Positions 25,401 to 39,274 of a stretch of 64,000 bases of DNA are shown piece after piece (within the stretch, counting starts at the first letter, position 1; the number at the start of each line of letters is the position of its first letter). The notes beneath the pieces were generated by a model. The model searched no databases, was not told where the DNA came from, and saw only the letters and a program-made list of their open reading frames with translations. The stretch is from Heliocidaris tuberculata (lineage: Eukaryota; Echinodermata; Echinoidea; Camarodonta; Echinometridae): positions 45,215,302 to 45,279,301 of the forward strand of contig CM046838.1 in NCBI GenBank assembly GCA_025618425.1, given 5' to 3'. The position numbers and the translations under genes were made by a program.

Positions 25401-28400
25401 ATCCTCTGTTACCAGCAAAAATCTCAGTCCGAAAACTCCTTACATTTCAGTTCCGTTTGGAAAGGGTTGAACAAATCAAGATGCTTGATAGTGAATAAAT
25501 CAAGTCCCCCATTCATGCCATGTCATATTTCATAACTATTACAGGGATTATCAAAAAGATCACACTTTAGAATGTTTTGCAAAAATATGAATAATTTATT
25601 CATCAATAATACTAGAGTCTATTACACTTATTATTTTCCTCTTATAACTTATTAAAGTTTGATTTTAGTATGATATGGATACTAGGATACATGTATTACG
25701 CGCTTGTTACAACACTGATTTTTATTATGCGTACATTTTGACAGAAAATGCCATCAAAAGCAGAGGGTAATAATACTACTTCGGCGCTTAGAAACATTGT
25801 ATTAAGCGCAATATAAATGTTATGTATTATTATTATTATTATTACCAGACCAATATTTTCTTATAACAATATCTCCTCTATAATGAGCAAAAAGCATGTC
25901 TTATAATTCGATGCATATTCAATACCATGAGAAGTTATTACAAAGCATGTTGAGGTATGAATCTTGCTCTTTTAGGTATGCTAAGTCATATTACGATAGA
26001 TAACCCAGATTTTCAAAATCTGAAGTATTTGTAAAAATATGAATAATTTATTGATCAATAATACTAGAGTCTATTACATGGAATATTTTCCTCCTACATA
26101 TACTTATTGAAGTTTAATCTTAGTATGATATTTGATCCCCAAAACAGCCAAAAACAGGATGAATTTCTCATTACGGAGGTAAGCCTTTACATTGCAGGTA
26201 GTACATGTAACTCAGTGTGGGTGCTTCATCTTCATTTCCATATCAATTGGCAAATTATTCAAACAATTTGAAATGTCTGCGCGCAGGAAATTTCCATTCC
26301 TACTGTGTAATTCACTGATCTTGTCTTCTAGGTCTAGGGGGGTGTTTCATAAAGCTGTTCGTAAAGTTACGCATGACTTTACGAATGACTTAAATATGAC
26401 AAACCAAATGGGATGCCCAATCATTTTTAACTGCATCAACTAAAGTTGAACTGTGCAGATGCAGATTATCATTCTTATTATGACAAACATTTTTAGTGCG
26501 AAGTATATTTTTTGCAATAATTTAATTGAGGTTCTTGGAAATACAGTCACACTTTGTTAAAACATCAGGAAAAACTTTGGGCATCCTATCTGGCACTTCA
26601 TATTCAATTCGTTCGTAAAGACATGCGTAACTTTACGAACAGCTTTATGAAACACCCCCAGGTCATTAAGCAAGATAATGACTGGACATTTCACAGTCAA
26701 AACAATTTCAATGTTAATAAAAGGTATATAACCCTATGTACATGTATATTACATATTCAATTTAAAGCAAAACATGCTTTCCACTTTCTATCACTAAAAT
26801 ATGTACCACAAGTACTTCACTGACCTTGTCTTCTAGGTCAAGGTCATTGAGCATGACAATAACAGGACATCTCCAGTCATACACCATTCTCCAGATATCA
26901 CCTGTAGTATGAGGGAGGGGCATCTGAGTTGCTATGAACACATCCTTCTTCATGAAAGTCTGAAAACAATAAACATCATCCATACATGACAAAACTATAC
27001 ATATTTCAATTTAACACTAAATTGACCCATTTTGTGCCAATTAAGGGCAGCAAAACCTACCAAAGAACAAAACAGAAAGGGGTACCTTCATTGAGAAGAA
27101 TATTCTCATGGAAGATATATTGTGTCTAATTCAACCATGAAACAAAATCGCTAGTTATAATCAAAATTAAGACTTGAAAGTTAATTTATGACAACTGTTC
27201 ATAAGCTTGGAGGTACTGAAAGGGTTACCCATGACAAGAAAGAGATCAACACTTCATAATCACAAAGTTACAAATATTAAATGTCAGGGTAAGTCATATA
27301 TTTATGTGCTTTAAAACTGTTTCAGTTTGGTCAGGTCTCCTTTATAATTGTGAACAGTTATACTGTATACTGGTCAGGTATAATATACAAACATACAGTC
27401 AGCATCCATTATTAGTGAACAAGGTTATTCATTTTAATTCCTGGTATACATTTATATAAAACATTATGACATCAAAACACTTCATAATTATTTATCTCTT
27501 TGAGTTAGGGTTATATTTTATATAATGTCATTACAGCATTATTATACAGTTTAAGAAGAAAGAGTGAAAGTGCTAGTTATACTGATAAACATGGTTACCT
27601 TCATACTTACATTTACAAAGGAAGCATTGATATAGTCTGTGCTTCCTGACTCTCCCTTAGTAACTAGGCATGGTCTGTTCTTCTCCACTGTAATAAAGAA
27701 AAAACAATATATTAACATTTATATACCTTACTTTAAGAATCTTTCCTAATCCTGTCATCTGATTGGTTGAAAGTGAAGTCGTGTTTTTAACCATGCCCGC
27801 AAAAATGAACTATGCCCACGGGCATAGTTAAATTTTGCTGCGATCCCCATTGGTTTACGTGTAAAAAATTACTTTGTGCGAGCGCAAGTGCGGATATCAG
27901 CATAATATATACCAGTATAAGCAGTGCCATTTGATTGCTAAATTTATTTTACTTGCAAAAAAAAAAAACGGCGATCTCCTATCTCGATTTAATTCCAATT
28001 TTTTTAGTTTATTAACAGTTTGATGATGATTTTTAAATCTGAGGACCGCATGATTGGTAAGTTGCACATGTATTCTTTGATTCTTACCTGACTTTGTTCG
28101 GTATATAAAGGATATATTGACTGCTTCAATATTGGAGGCACATTTGTTTCTATAGGCTCTCGGGACCTTACATCCTGCTATGACCCCTCGGCGAGCCTCA
28201 GGGTCATAGCAGGATGTAAGGTCCTCTTGAGCCTATGCCTCTCATAGCAGTCAATATATCTATATTAATATGATACAAATGTATACATGTACATGTACAT
28301 GCAGAATGATGCCCTGACTTAGCAACAGAGAGGCCATACACTGGATCAATGAAAGTGATGGTTGTACAAGATAAGGGTAAGTATTATGTTTACAATTAAA

Positions 28401-31400
28401 CACAGCAGTGACATTTTCCAAAACAAAAAGGAGGTGAACTCAAGATACATCAATCAGATCCCTCTTATTCAGACAGTTTAAACCAAAACTTCACACGATT
28501 GCTGGCAAAATATAGAAATGCTTGTCCTAAAAAATGTATTGATGTTTAACTGCCAATCATTCAATTCAAATCAATGGAATAAATTTTAACTACATATATG
28601 TCCATGCCTAGTAATAGTGAAAATAATGCACAACAATATTAGTCTATAAAGATTTGTTTACAGGGTAAATATGTGGTCTTCACCACACCTTAAAGATTAA
28701 TGCGGCATACTACAAAGGAGGAAAACTTACTTGGCAGAATGTTGGGGAATCTGTTCTTGTCAATATTGGCAGGTAGACCAGCAGCCTTGAAAGCATGTGG
28801 TCCAGCAGGGGGGGTTAGCTGGGTCAAGATCTATCAACAAACACAAGGGAACACTACTACATACATGTAAACACACCACAGGGACAAAACAGTGGGGATT
28901 GCAGAAACATAAAATACATGTAGATAGAAGTCATATTCAACACATTCGATGGTTATACATGTACATGCTAAAAAGCAATATCTGTACTGTTACCATTGTC
29001 AAAATCAATTAATGAATTTAAACACTTTGTTCACCATAAAGGCATCCTGTGCTAACAGAGGAGATATATGTTCTTGATTGTTTCTTAGACCAATATGTGT
29101 ATGTTTTACACATATTGTATGTTTGGAGCCAGAAGGGCATTAACTGTATAAAGATGTGAGTTAACACCCTTCTAGCTCCAACAGACTATAAAATGCAAGG
29201 AGCATTACAAATCAGTGCAAGAATTTAAATAATTGGAAAAACAAAGAGTAGGCAATCGCTGAGAATCCAAAGCTAGGGATAGATATCAGGTATGGTACTT
29301 TATAGTCCTTCAGGATGACTCAACATGGTTTTTTTTACTATCACTTTATGATATCCCAAAGGGATTTTATATTATTACCTCAAATTCATGTTCAATGTTG
29401 AGTTTCTGTGTGACTGGATTCCTTTCCTGGAGTGAGACTAGCTTAGCCTCAAAATGGCTGACAGGAACATCTGTGTTACCACTCAGGTAGGCCTCAACAA
29501 GGGCAGTGTGGATAAGTGTATACTGGTCCTAAAAATGAATAAATAACAAAATCTAAATAATCATATTTAAATATTAACTATCAATTTAACTATTATAATT
29601 TTCATTATCATACTACAACTATGTCACAGTACCTACTTGTTGCTTGTTACTTTCTTGTATTTTTCAAATCTTAAATTTATATTTTATATGTAATCTTAGA
29701 CCTGTAATCTATGAAAATAAAGAATATTTGCACTTCAGACCTTCATGAAGAATATCAAGAGAGAAAGTAAATGAAACTTACAGCAGTTTGGACCATATTA
29801 GGTCTATCCTCTCTCATCTTCTGAATGAATCCAAAGATGTTGACCCTGTTCTCAACTTTGACCTGACCCAGCATGCAGTACAGTGATATGAATGTTCCTG
29901 TCCTTCCAACACCAGCACTGTTTAGAACAAAAATAACTACAAGTTGACTACACAAGTTTAGTTGAATGTATTACACCTAATACTTCAAGATAAAGTTGAG
30001 TTCTGGTCATGCAATTACATGGTGACAGAAATTGTCTCAAAGTAACAAGGAAAGGTTGATCATGTCTACATAAGAATTGTAAGGTTTTGGAAGCATTAAA
30101 ATGATAAGAAATTGACCCAGTCTCGCTAAAAAGCACATGCACTGTACACAGAAATGGGTATGTGGGACTGCACACACAAATGTAGCATAAATGTTTGGGC
30201 CGACCACACTTCAGTTATTTCTTGTCATATTTGAATATTAGGGTCATTTGAAAGAAAGAATGAGAAAACTCACAAATTATTTTTACCTTTACCAGAACTA
30301 ACCTTCTCTTTTACGAGCTACACATGTGTTTCATTTTCTAATGGCCAATCATAATAAACATAAACATTATGTTTCATAGGTTCAACCATTACAACTCATA
30401 AAACTATTTGGAATGTCATGAAGATATGTAAATTCTTCATAATAAAGGCATATGTAGTTCATTATCTTTAATTTATAAATTATCATATCACAGAAGAACT
30501 ATGTTTTAGATATGTACACATTCTATAATTCTGTGAGTTTCACACTGTAACGGCCATGTTCTAAATCCATTCTATTGTACTTTGGTGTTTACACTCTGTG
30601 ACTGATTTGGCAGCAAATACATCACATTGCATGAACACAGTAGGGTTTTTTTACTGTCGCACAGCGTGCAAAGTGGGAACATTGATTTCACTGTCACACA
30701 GCATGCAATGTCTTAATTGTTTTTTCACTATGTCACAAAGTGTGTAAGTGTGAACATAGCGTTTTAACTCTGTCACACAGTGTTCTCACTGTCTCACAGC
30801 GTGCAAAGTGTATGAAGATATTGTTTTCACTATGTCACACAGGGTGTTTGGTGTGAACATAGCACTTTAACTCTGTCACACAGAGTAGAACAGTATGAAC
30901 ATAGTGTTTTCACTATGTCACACAGTGTAGCCCACCGCACACTATACGATCGGTCTGTGATCCGATTTCATAAGAAAATGTAATAGCATTGGATATAAAC
31001 ATTTAAACCCATGAAATATATTTGATTGAGGTTCTGAATAGTCATATAGATAGTAAAATAAAAAATACAGCCTACTGCTAGCTTTCTAGTCAGAGGAAAG
31101 ACGAAAGTAGTGACCAGTCGTAGTGATGTCAGAGCAGTTCTACGATTGTCTACGATTTGAAACTGATTTGGCCCTTATTCGGGATATATGGCTGGCAGCA
31201 CACCATTTTTATTTGTTAAAATGCCTATTTTTAATGCCATTGTGATTTATTTCCAAAATTGGACTGCAGTTGATCATAAAAGTGGGCTTTAGGTGTAAGT
31301 ATACGTTTCACTATGTCACATGGTGTAGAACAGTATAAACAGTGTTTTCACTATGTCACAGTGTGTTAAGTGTGAACATACATGTAGTGCGCTTTAACTC

Positions 31401-34400
31401 TGCCACACAGTGTAGAACAGTATGAACATCATGATTTCACTATGTCACACAGTGTTTTAAGTGTGAACATACCTGTGGCGCTTTAACTCGGTCGCACAGT
31501 GCAGAACAGTGTGAACATCATGTTTTCACTATGTCACACAGTGTGTTAAGTGTGAACATGGTTTGTTTTTAATATATCGTACTGTGTTTAACTTATGCAC
31601 ATAATATTTTCATGGAATTATACAGTTTGGAAAAGTGTGTAGGTTACCATTTTTTTCAGTGTTCATACTGTGTGCCACTGTCCAGTATGGGAGGCAACCT
31701 AATCACTCACCTGCAATGAATAAGCAACGGTGTTGGGCCCTTTGTATTAGCTGTGATTCTCTCATGTACATGTTTGACAGCCTGTGTGAAGCTGATGAGA
31801 GTTGTAGGATACTGTGGCACACCCATATCCGGCCAGGACATGTAATGGAACTGATGGACAGACCTTGTCTCTCGTCCATTCACCTGTGAAGAGAACATAA
31901 ACAGAGCCATTTCATAAAACTTGTTATCACTAACAAGTTACAAGACTTGATGAAAGCTGCTCATATCATACAGTTTTATAGGCACAGAGTAAATTTATAA
32001 TAGAATTCTAGCATGACTTATTAAACAGGGCCCAGGGCACACTTCACAACAAGTTATGTATTACTAGTGATTCCAACAATATACTCTAAGGAGTAGTAGA
32101 GCAGTGGTCTCCTAGCTGGACATTCCCACATTTGAAGGTGCAAAGATACAGTACTGGTAGTCTTTCCAGCTACTGGCTCTTACTCATGTCATCCACAAGT
32201 ATTCTACAGTTAGTATCTGCCTACTCTTGATATGTTCCATTAGCACTTACCTGTTTGACATCCATAACCCTGTGCACATGATCTGAGAATTCCTCCACAG
32301 CCCTCAGCTTGACCTCAATCCCTCCAAACGTCCTGCTACTGCCCATCTCCTTTGGCCAGTATACTGTGCAGCGATCCTGGGAAATAGAAGAATTACAAGG
32401 ATTACGGGTTGATCATCCTGCTGATACTATTAATAGCTGCTGACCACTCATTTAAAGACACAACATTTCAGTTCAATGCAACTTCAATTTTTTTCTCCTT
32501 CATAAGAAATGAGCTTACAGATATAAATAAAGGATTCCTTACTGGGGTCACTTGATATATTGTCTACATTTCAAGCACACGAGATACCCATTATATTAAA
32601 AAAAAATCATTAAGTTTGCACCAGTTAATTTCTTGAAAAACTAAACCTTACCTCACTTTTATCATATTTACATCTTAGGGACAATTTCATTTTCGTTCAA
32701 CCAAATTTCCAATCATATGGGCCTCATGCCAATTTCCCGAAGGCTTGATATTCACCACTTAAAACTATCTTAGGAACTACCCCACTCCATAAATTTTAGG
32801 TGAGAACTTGTCATAATTATATTACTCACCTTGCCTCCCTCTACTGTGTTTGTAACCATGACGACAGAACAAACATTTTCCTGCCAAATGAGTCGCCAGA
32901 AGTCATTGAGGCTTGCAGTGTTAGGGGCTGAAAGTAGAAAGAAATACAAGACATACATGCATTTATTAATTGTGAGTTAGAAAAGTGAAATATCTATGTG
33001 TACAGTTGAACAACGCATTAAGATATCATTCTTTCTTTGCCAATTAAAGCCAAGTCTATTTTTATAATCAATGTCAGAGAATCATATAAAGAACTTAATT
33101 TATTATTTTCAGAATTACTGTATATGCTTTCATGTTCAGAGTAAATGTTAATTCCACGATATCATCAATTTATTTGGATTGAATACTTTAAGAAGTCACA
33201 ATTTTAAACAGACAGACAGATTATGAGTATGCTGCCTTCAAACATACCTTGGGCAGCAATAAATGTCTTCTTCCCCTTGTTATCCTGTGGCAAAATTAGA
33301 AAATCAATAAATATCAATATCATATTCCCAAACACGATGTACACACAATGTAGAACAAGCTTCTAAAATTGGTTTTACTACACTTCTCTACTTTCTTCAC
33401 TCAAAAGGACTTGCCAAAAGATATTTTCAGGTGCCAAGCAGAAAAAAAAGGCTATACATATTATGGTGGGCTCATTATCTTTTTAAGGATATTCAAATAT
33501 CATTCAAGATTAGCTTTAAAATTCATACACTAAAAGGTTTGGCAGGTAGATTGGAATTGATAGGTGAAAACAAACTACATAATAAAGATGGAGCTATCAA
33601 CCAGAAACTTTCAGTAAATATTAAAGGTGAACCAATTTTGTGCAATAAAAAACCAAGTTACGCCACTTAATTTTTGAAATCTGTAAAAGATTCTGGCCTC
33701 AAAAAAAAAGACCTTGTTAATAATAAGTGAAAGCTTAATGTTGCAAAAATTGCTAGAGAAAATTTTGAAAAGTGAGAGAGTAAACCCGGTTTTCAGACAC
33801 TCAAAATAGGTATTACTCTCATAACTTGCTGAGAAGCAGACTCGCCTGTATGTAATTAGCATTGTAGTAGTCTGAGTGCGGATCATCCTTCAGGGTCTCT
33901 AAGACTACTCTGGAATGATCAACTAGAAATCAAAAAGAGACACACTTAATTTACTTTCCAAACATTATCTCACGCTGAGAATTTCTAACATGATTAATGA
34001 TGATGATATTTTGTTCTTCTAGAGCACATTTCACAGTGTGATATACATGTAGTTTTCTAGATGCAATTCAAAAGTGATTCTAACTTGATATTAAATTATC
34101 ACCTCAGTTTTAGCTTTCTATATCTCTGTTCAAGTTTAAAGAAACATTCATGGAAGTAGGAGACAAAATTACAACTACAAATACATGTACATGTATGACA
34201 AAATATCTTATACCTAAATTATCCTTCACAATGTCAAATCAAAATTCATAGAAATGTTCACTGTTAATATCTGTTTGTATTATACTTGTATCAGCGGTAG
34301 TTTGCCGTTAGATCTAGTTAGATCAGTGCAGGTATACACCATCAGGCATAAGAGTTAATTATGTTTAAGATTCTGCATACACAAATCCATAAGAATAATT

Positions 34401-35502
34401 GAGATTTATGGGAGTAGGAAGAATTTAAATATTAAAGGGAGTACCCAATGCTGAAACAATGTTAGTTCATTTAAAAGATCATGATTTTATTAGAAGAAAA
34501 TCATCTGCCTTAAAAAATTTTTAAAATTCGTGTTGCCAGAAAATCCCCGAAATATGGTAAGATTTCAGGATATTTTGGCCCCTCAGCTGTGTCCCAATTT
34601 CAGCTAGGTAACCACAATGACGTCAAAGTGGTTACCTTGTCGCGCAATTATAGCAAAATGCGCGCAAGGTGTAATGCATTTTGGACAGTCTAGTGCGCAA
34701 CACATCTGCAATACGCGAACCTGGGTAACCACTTTGACGTCATTGTGGTTACCTAGCTGAAATTGGGACACAGCTGAGAGGCCAAAATATCCTGAAATCT
34801 TACCATATTTCGGGGATTTTCTGGCAACACGAATTTAAAAAAAAATTTAATGCAGATGATATTCTTCTAATAAAATCATGATCTTTTAAATGAACTAACA
34901 TTGTTTCAGCATTGGGTACCCCCTATAATGTAATATGTTCTTCTAATCATCTGTCACAATTTGCATACATGTACGCCAAGATCTAAAGAAATATGAACTC
35001 ACATGCCACAATGTTTTTGAATCGATTTTTGGCTTTGTTCTCTGGTTTCATAGCAACAGTCTTGGGAAGGCCATCATCTGTACGCAACAACTGAAAACAA
35101 AATAAACATATCACTAATTTATGCACAAATACATTGTACAAGTACCAAATTTGGAAATATCCATTATCAGATATTGTAAAATTCTTATATATACAATACC
35201 TTTATATCTTCTTTGTTTCTTTCTATATTTCTCTCTCAATCTTTATCCTATTCTCAACTTCTTTCTATATACACAAATGTATAATCACTTCTCTGTATTT
35301 GAAGGTAAATACTAAGCATCTGGAATCAATAATAAGTAATAATGTATATAGTAACGACAGTACAGTACACATACAAACGAAAGCTTGGTCATAATCATTG
35401 TGGTATATATAGTCTTGCAACGGCCCTCTTCGTAAACCACTTTTTGGATCACACATATAATATGACGGAGAACCGCAAACGTAAAACACTGAGACTGATC
35501 AC

Positions 35503-35552
<50 letters not shown>

Positions 35553-36114
35553 GTAAGGAAAAAACATATACAACAGCTTTGGCAACTCTCATGGAAATAA
35601 TCATAATTGTGAGAAATGAAAATGAAAGAATAATGGTTGCTCAGCTTAAATCAAAGTTCCCCAGAGCTGTCCTCCCTTTTTGAAATTTTTGCAAAGGTTG
35701 AAAAAATGTCTCCGCCGGGAATCGAACCCGGGTCGTTGGCATAGAATGCCCATGCCTTAACCACTAGACCATGGAGACGGACCAGTGGTTTCGGCCACAC
35801 CAGATTCAATTGACCGACAGATTGTCGGCTTGTCTTTGTTGAAAACTCACCTGCCCCGAACAAAGGAATTAATTAATAAGGTTGAAGATTTGTCAATCTG
35901 TCGGTCAATTGAATCTGGTGTCACCGAAATCACTGGCCCGTCTCCGTGGTCTAGTGGTTAAGGCATTGGCATTCTAAGCCAACGACCCGGGTTCGACTCC
36001 CGGCGGAGACATTTTTTCAATCTTTGCAAAAATTTCAAGAAGGGAGGACAGCTCTGGGGAACTTTGATTTAACCTATACACAACCATTATTCTCTCATTT
36101 TCATTTCTCACAAT

Positions 36115-36146
<32 letters not shown>

Positions 36147-39100
36147 GATTCCAAAGAATATCACATTTTGTGAGAGTATTATGAATACAAAATTTGAACA
36201 AAAGATACACAAGCAATACTAGCAAATACATATAACGGAAATAAATGAATTATAAGGAAGAAATATAAATGTGAATGATTTTATAGGAAAAGAGAGCTTT
36301 GTTTTCCAGTACATCATGGGAGAAAAAATAATTTGTAACATCTCCTCTTATAAGGCATTATTTACTCATCATAATATATGACTGAATCAAATGAAATGAA
36401 ATCATTAATGAATATGAATTGTGAATGTTTCATATGGCCTAAGCACTTCTGAAAACAAACTTAAGCACTTCTGAAAACAAACTTAAGCTATATACTCTTC
36501 AAATAGGAGAGTCAGAAGCCTTCCTAAAATCACCCAGAGATGGGGAGATATGGATTAAGTTTGTCACCTTGTTCACGAGTTGCTGATCAGGGTCATATGA
36601 AACACAGTCATCAGTGTCTGTACATATTCTGGACACATAGACTAAGGCACTCTCTTAACTTGACAGTCATACTTACACCAAATTCATGTGCAAATCCATC
36701 CTGATCCTGAGCTTTCTTCTTCTCCACATGCTCTACAAGATTGGCCACAGCGATGGCACCAGGGAGGTTCACATTCTCATAGATGTCTCCTTCCGTCGTA
36801 TCAGTCCCTACTTCCTTCACGGTGGATGAAAGAGTGGGCACAGAGGCCACATCAGATCGCTTCTCAGGTTTGGCATAGAGTGTGTTGAGAGCATCTAAAG
36901 TGATGTCTCCAGACAGCAATGGCAGCGTGTGACCCTTTCCATTGGATGAGACTGGTTTCTCGGTTGCGACATCATAGGTGGTGTCTTTCTTGATAGTCAG
37001 GTCCAGGTTATTAAGATCATCGTTCAGAAGGGAGTTGCGCTCGTGGCTGACGTAGGCGTACTCCGTATCTGCTGGATCACGGACTAGCGGCTTGTCATGT
37101 ATGCCTGCTGGATTACAGAGAAAATCAGAAAAAAAATTCAGATGATTCCATAATGGGCTAATTTTTCCATTTTTTGACCTTACACTCTACTGACAAAGTT
37201 AAAATAATGCTAATTATATATATTCAAATGTTCAAAAAACATGACTCTGAGAGAACCGACAAGTGCATTTTTAGTCTTTGACTTCACATGGTAAACACAT
37301 CAACTTTTTCAAGTTTACAACTACAGGTACATGAAAAATATTACTATTCAAAAAACGATTTCAAATTCCCGATCATTTTATTCTCCTGGGAAGTTTAAAA
37401 ATAAGGAAATTATGCTTAAAGATATCAATTCAACCTACCAGGACCATTCCCATTCTGACCAGGGGGAATATTAGACTCATAGAGCACATTGTCTACAAGC
37501 TCAGTTGAATTGATTCCTCCAATCTTCTTTTCTCTCTTTCGTTTGCTGTATATTGAAATAAGGACCAAATTGAAAAGTTACATTCAAATGAAATTATACA
37601 TCACATCACATACTGGTAATACTTAATTCAACATCAACTTAAACACTCATTTTCAAAATATACATAATGTACAGTACATCTCTGAATGTGTTACAAAAAC
37701 TGAAGTATACAAGATTTAACATTCACAGTGAAAAAAAAAATAAATAAATAAGCCTAAAGTGATATCAACAGCATTGAACTTGAATCTATTAAACAATAAT
37801 TGTTTTACATTCAAATTGAATTTATTTTAATAGTGATTCACTTAGTGTAACGGTTTTGGTACAATGAAGAAAAATAATGCAAAGCATGTGACATCAGGTA
37901 ACCACTCATTTTGCTCATTATATAATAGTGCTTCTTAGGCTTCAATGGAAAGTCCACCCTGATTACAAGTTGGTTTTAAAAGAAGCAGAGAAATTAAAGA
38001 AAAAGATCAGTGGAAGTTTGAGCAAAATATGATGAAAGTTATTAAATTTTGATGTTGGAATCAATCAAATACAAATTGGCAACTCTGTGACGCATCTTGC
38101 GAGTTCCTCTCCCATTTGCCCTGTACCCCAAAAATCATTAATTTTCATATTCTCTCAATAAAATATTAAATCATACATGCACCTTAGATATAATCATTGC
38201 TCATATGTTTTTACACAAAACATATATGAAACAAATCTATTCCTTAATCTAAAACTAAGAAAATTAAAATTTATGAAATTTCTTTACTGAGCAAATGGGA
38301 GAGGAGCTCGCAAGATACGTCACAGAGTTGCGAATTTGTGTTTGATTGATTACAACTTCAAAATTTAATAACTTTCTTATCGTATTTTGCTCAAACCTTC
38401 ACTGATCTGTTTCTTTAATTTTTCTGCTTCTTTTAAAACCAACTTGTAATCAGGATGGACTTTCCCTTTAAACCAGTAAGCTTTGCACACAGAATACAAA
38501 ATATATAAAGAGTCCTAAGACTCATTCTTCTACTTTGATTTCTCCTTCTTCTATTTGGCTTTTGATTTTGTAAAGCTTGATGCACGGCCTTCACAATAAA
38601 AGGACATTGTGTGACCCCACATCCCCCCCCAAAAAAAATCACAAGATATGTTCTCTTTTAGTAAAACTTCTGTTTTGTATCTCATTATCACTATAATGTA
38701 TTATATATTCTCTTTCTTTTAATTCATAGTAGTCTCTGTATTTCTGTCGTTTGTTTAGTACGTACAAATGCAATCCTGAATGATTTCCCACATCTAATTC
38801 AATTGATAAGTTATAAAACAGCAGAGTAGAGTTACCTTGCACGTAAAGCCAAGACAAGGATGATGATGAGGAGAAGTATAATGATGATTCCGATCATGAT
38901 CCCGGCGATTAGGGCTACATTGGTCCCGGATTGTTGCACTTGTTGAAGTAAATTTAAAATTCAAACATGAGTTTAGTGATATACAGCAGCCAAGCCATGT
39001 TATCATTATATTCATTATTATTATCGTTATCACTACAACATTATTACCTACATTAGGGGGAATCCTATCAATGCATTTTATTCTGTCACAATAGAAATTC

Positions 39101-39243
39101 GACGTTATGGCGAAAGCGACCATGCGTTAAGGCGAATAATAACAATAGGCTGAGATAAAAGGATTTTCCCCCTGGAATAAGAGTTATTATTATTATTATT
39201 ACTATTATTGATATAATTTTCACTATTATTATTATTATTATCA

Positions 39244-39274
<31 letters not shown>

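Larger units (their letters stand above)
35605..36115. mobile_element. Palindromic element bearing two inverted tRNA-Arg(UCU)-like genes
   Basis: Left arm 35605-35829, right arm about 35889-36115. The outer part (AATTGTGAGAAATGAAAATG..., AAAGTTCCCCAGAGCTGTCC) leads to inward-facing tRNA sequences and a shared inner segment CCAGATTCAATTGACCGACA. Bordered on both sides by (TA)n. In the intron between exons 16 and 17. Confidence 0.88.

Noticed and set aside
35708..36010. Ordinary clustered tRNA genes
   Set aside because: The pair lies inside 225-base inverted arms shared with another locus, so a mobile palindrome explains them better than an ordinary tRNA cluster.
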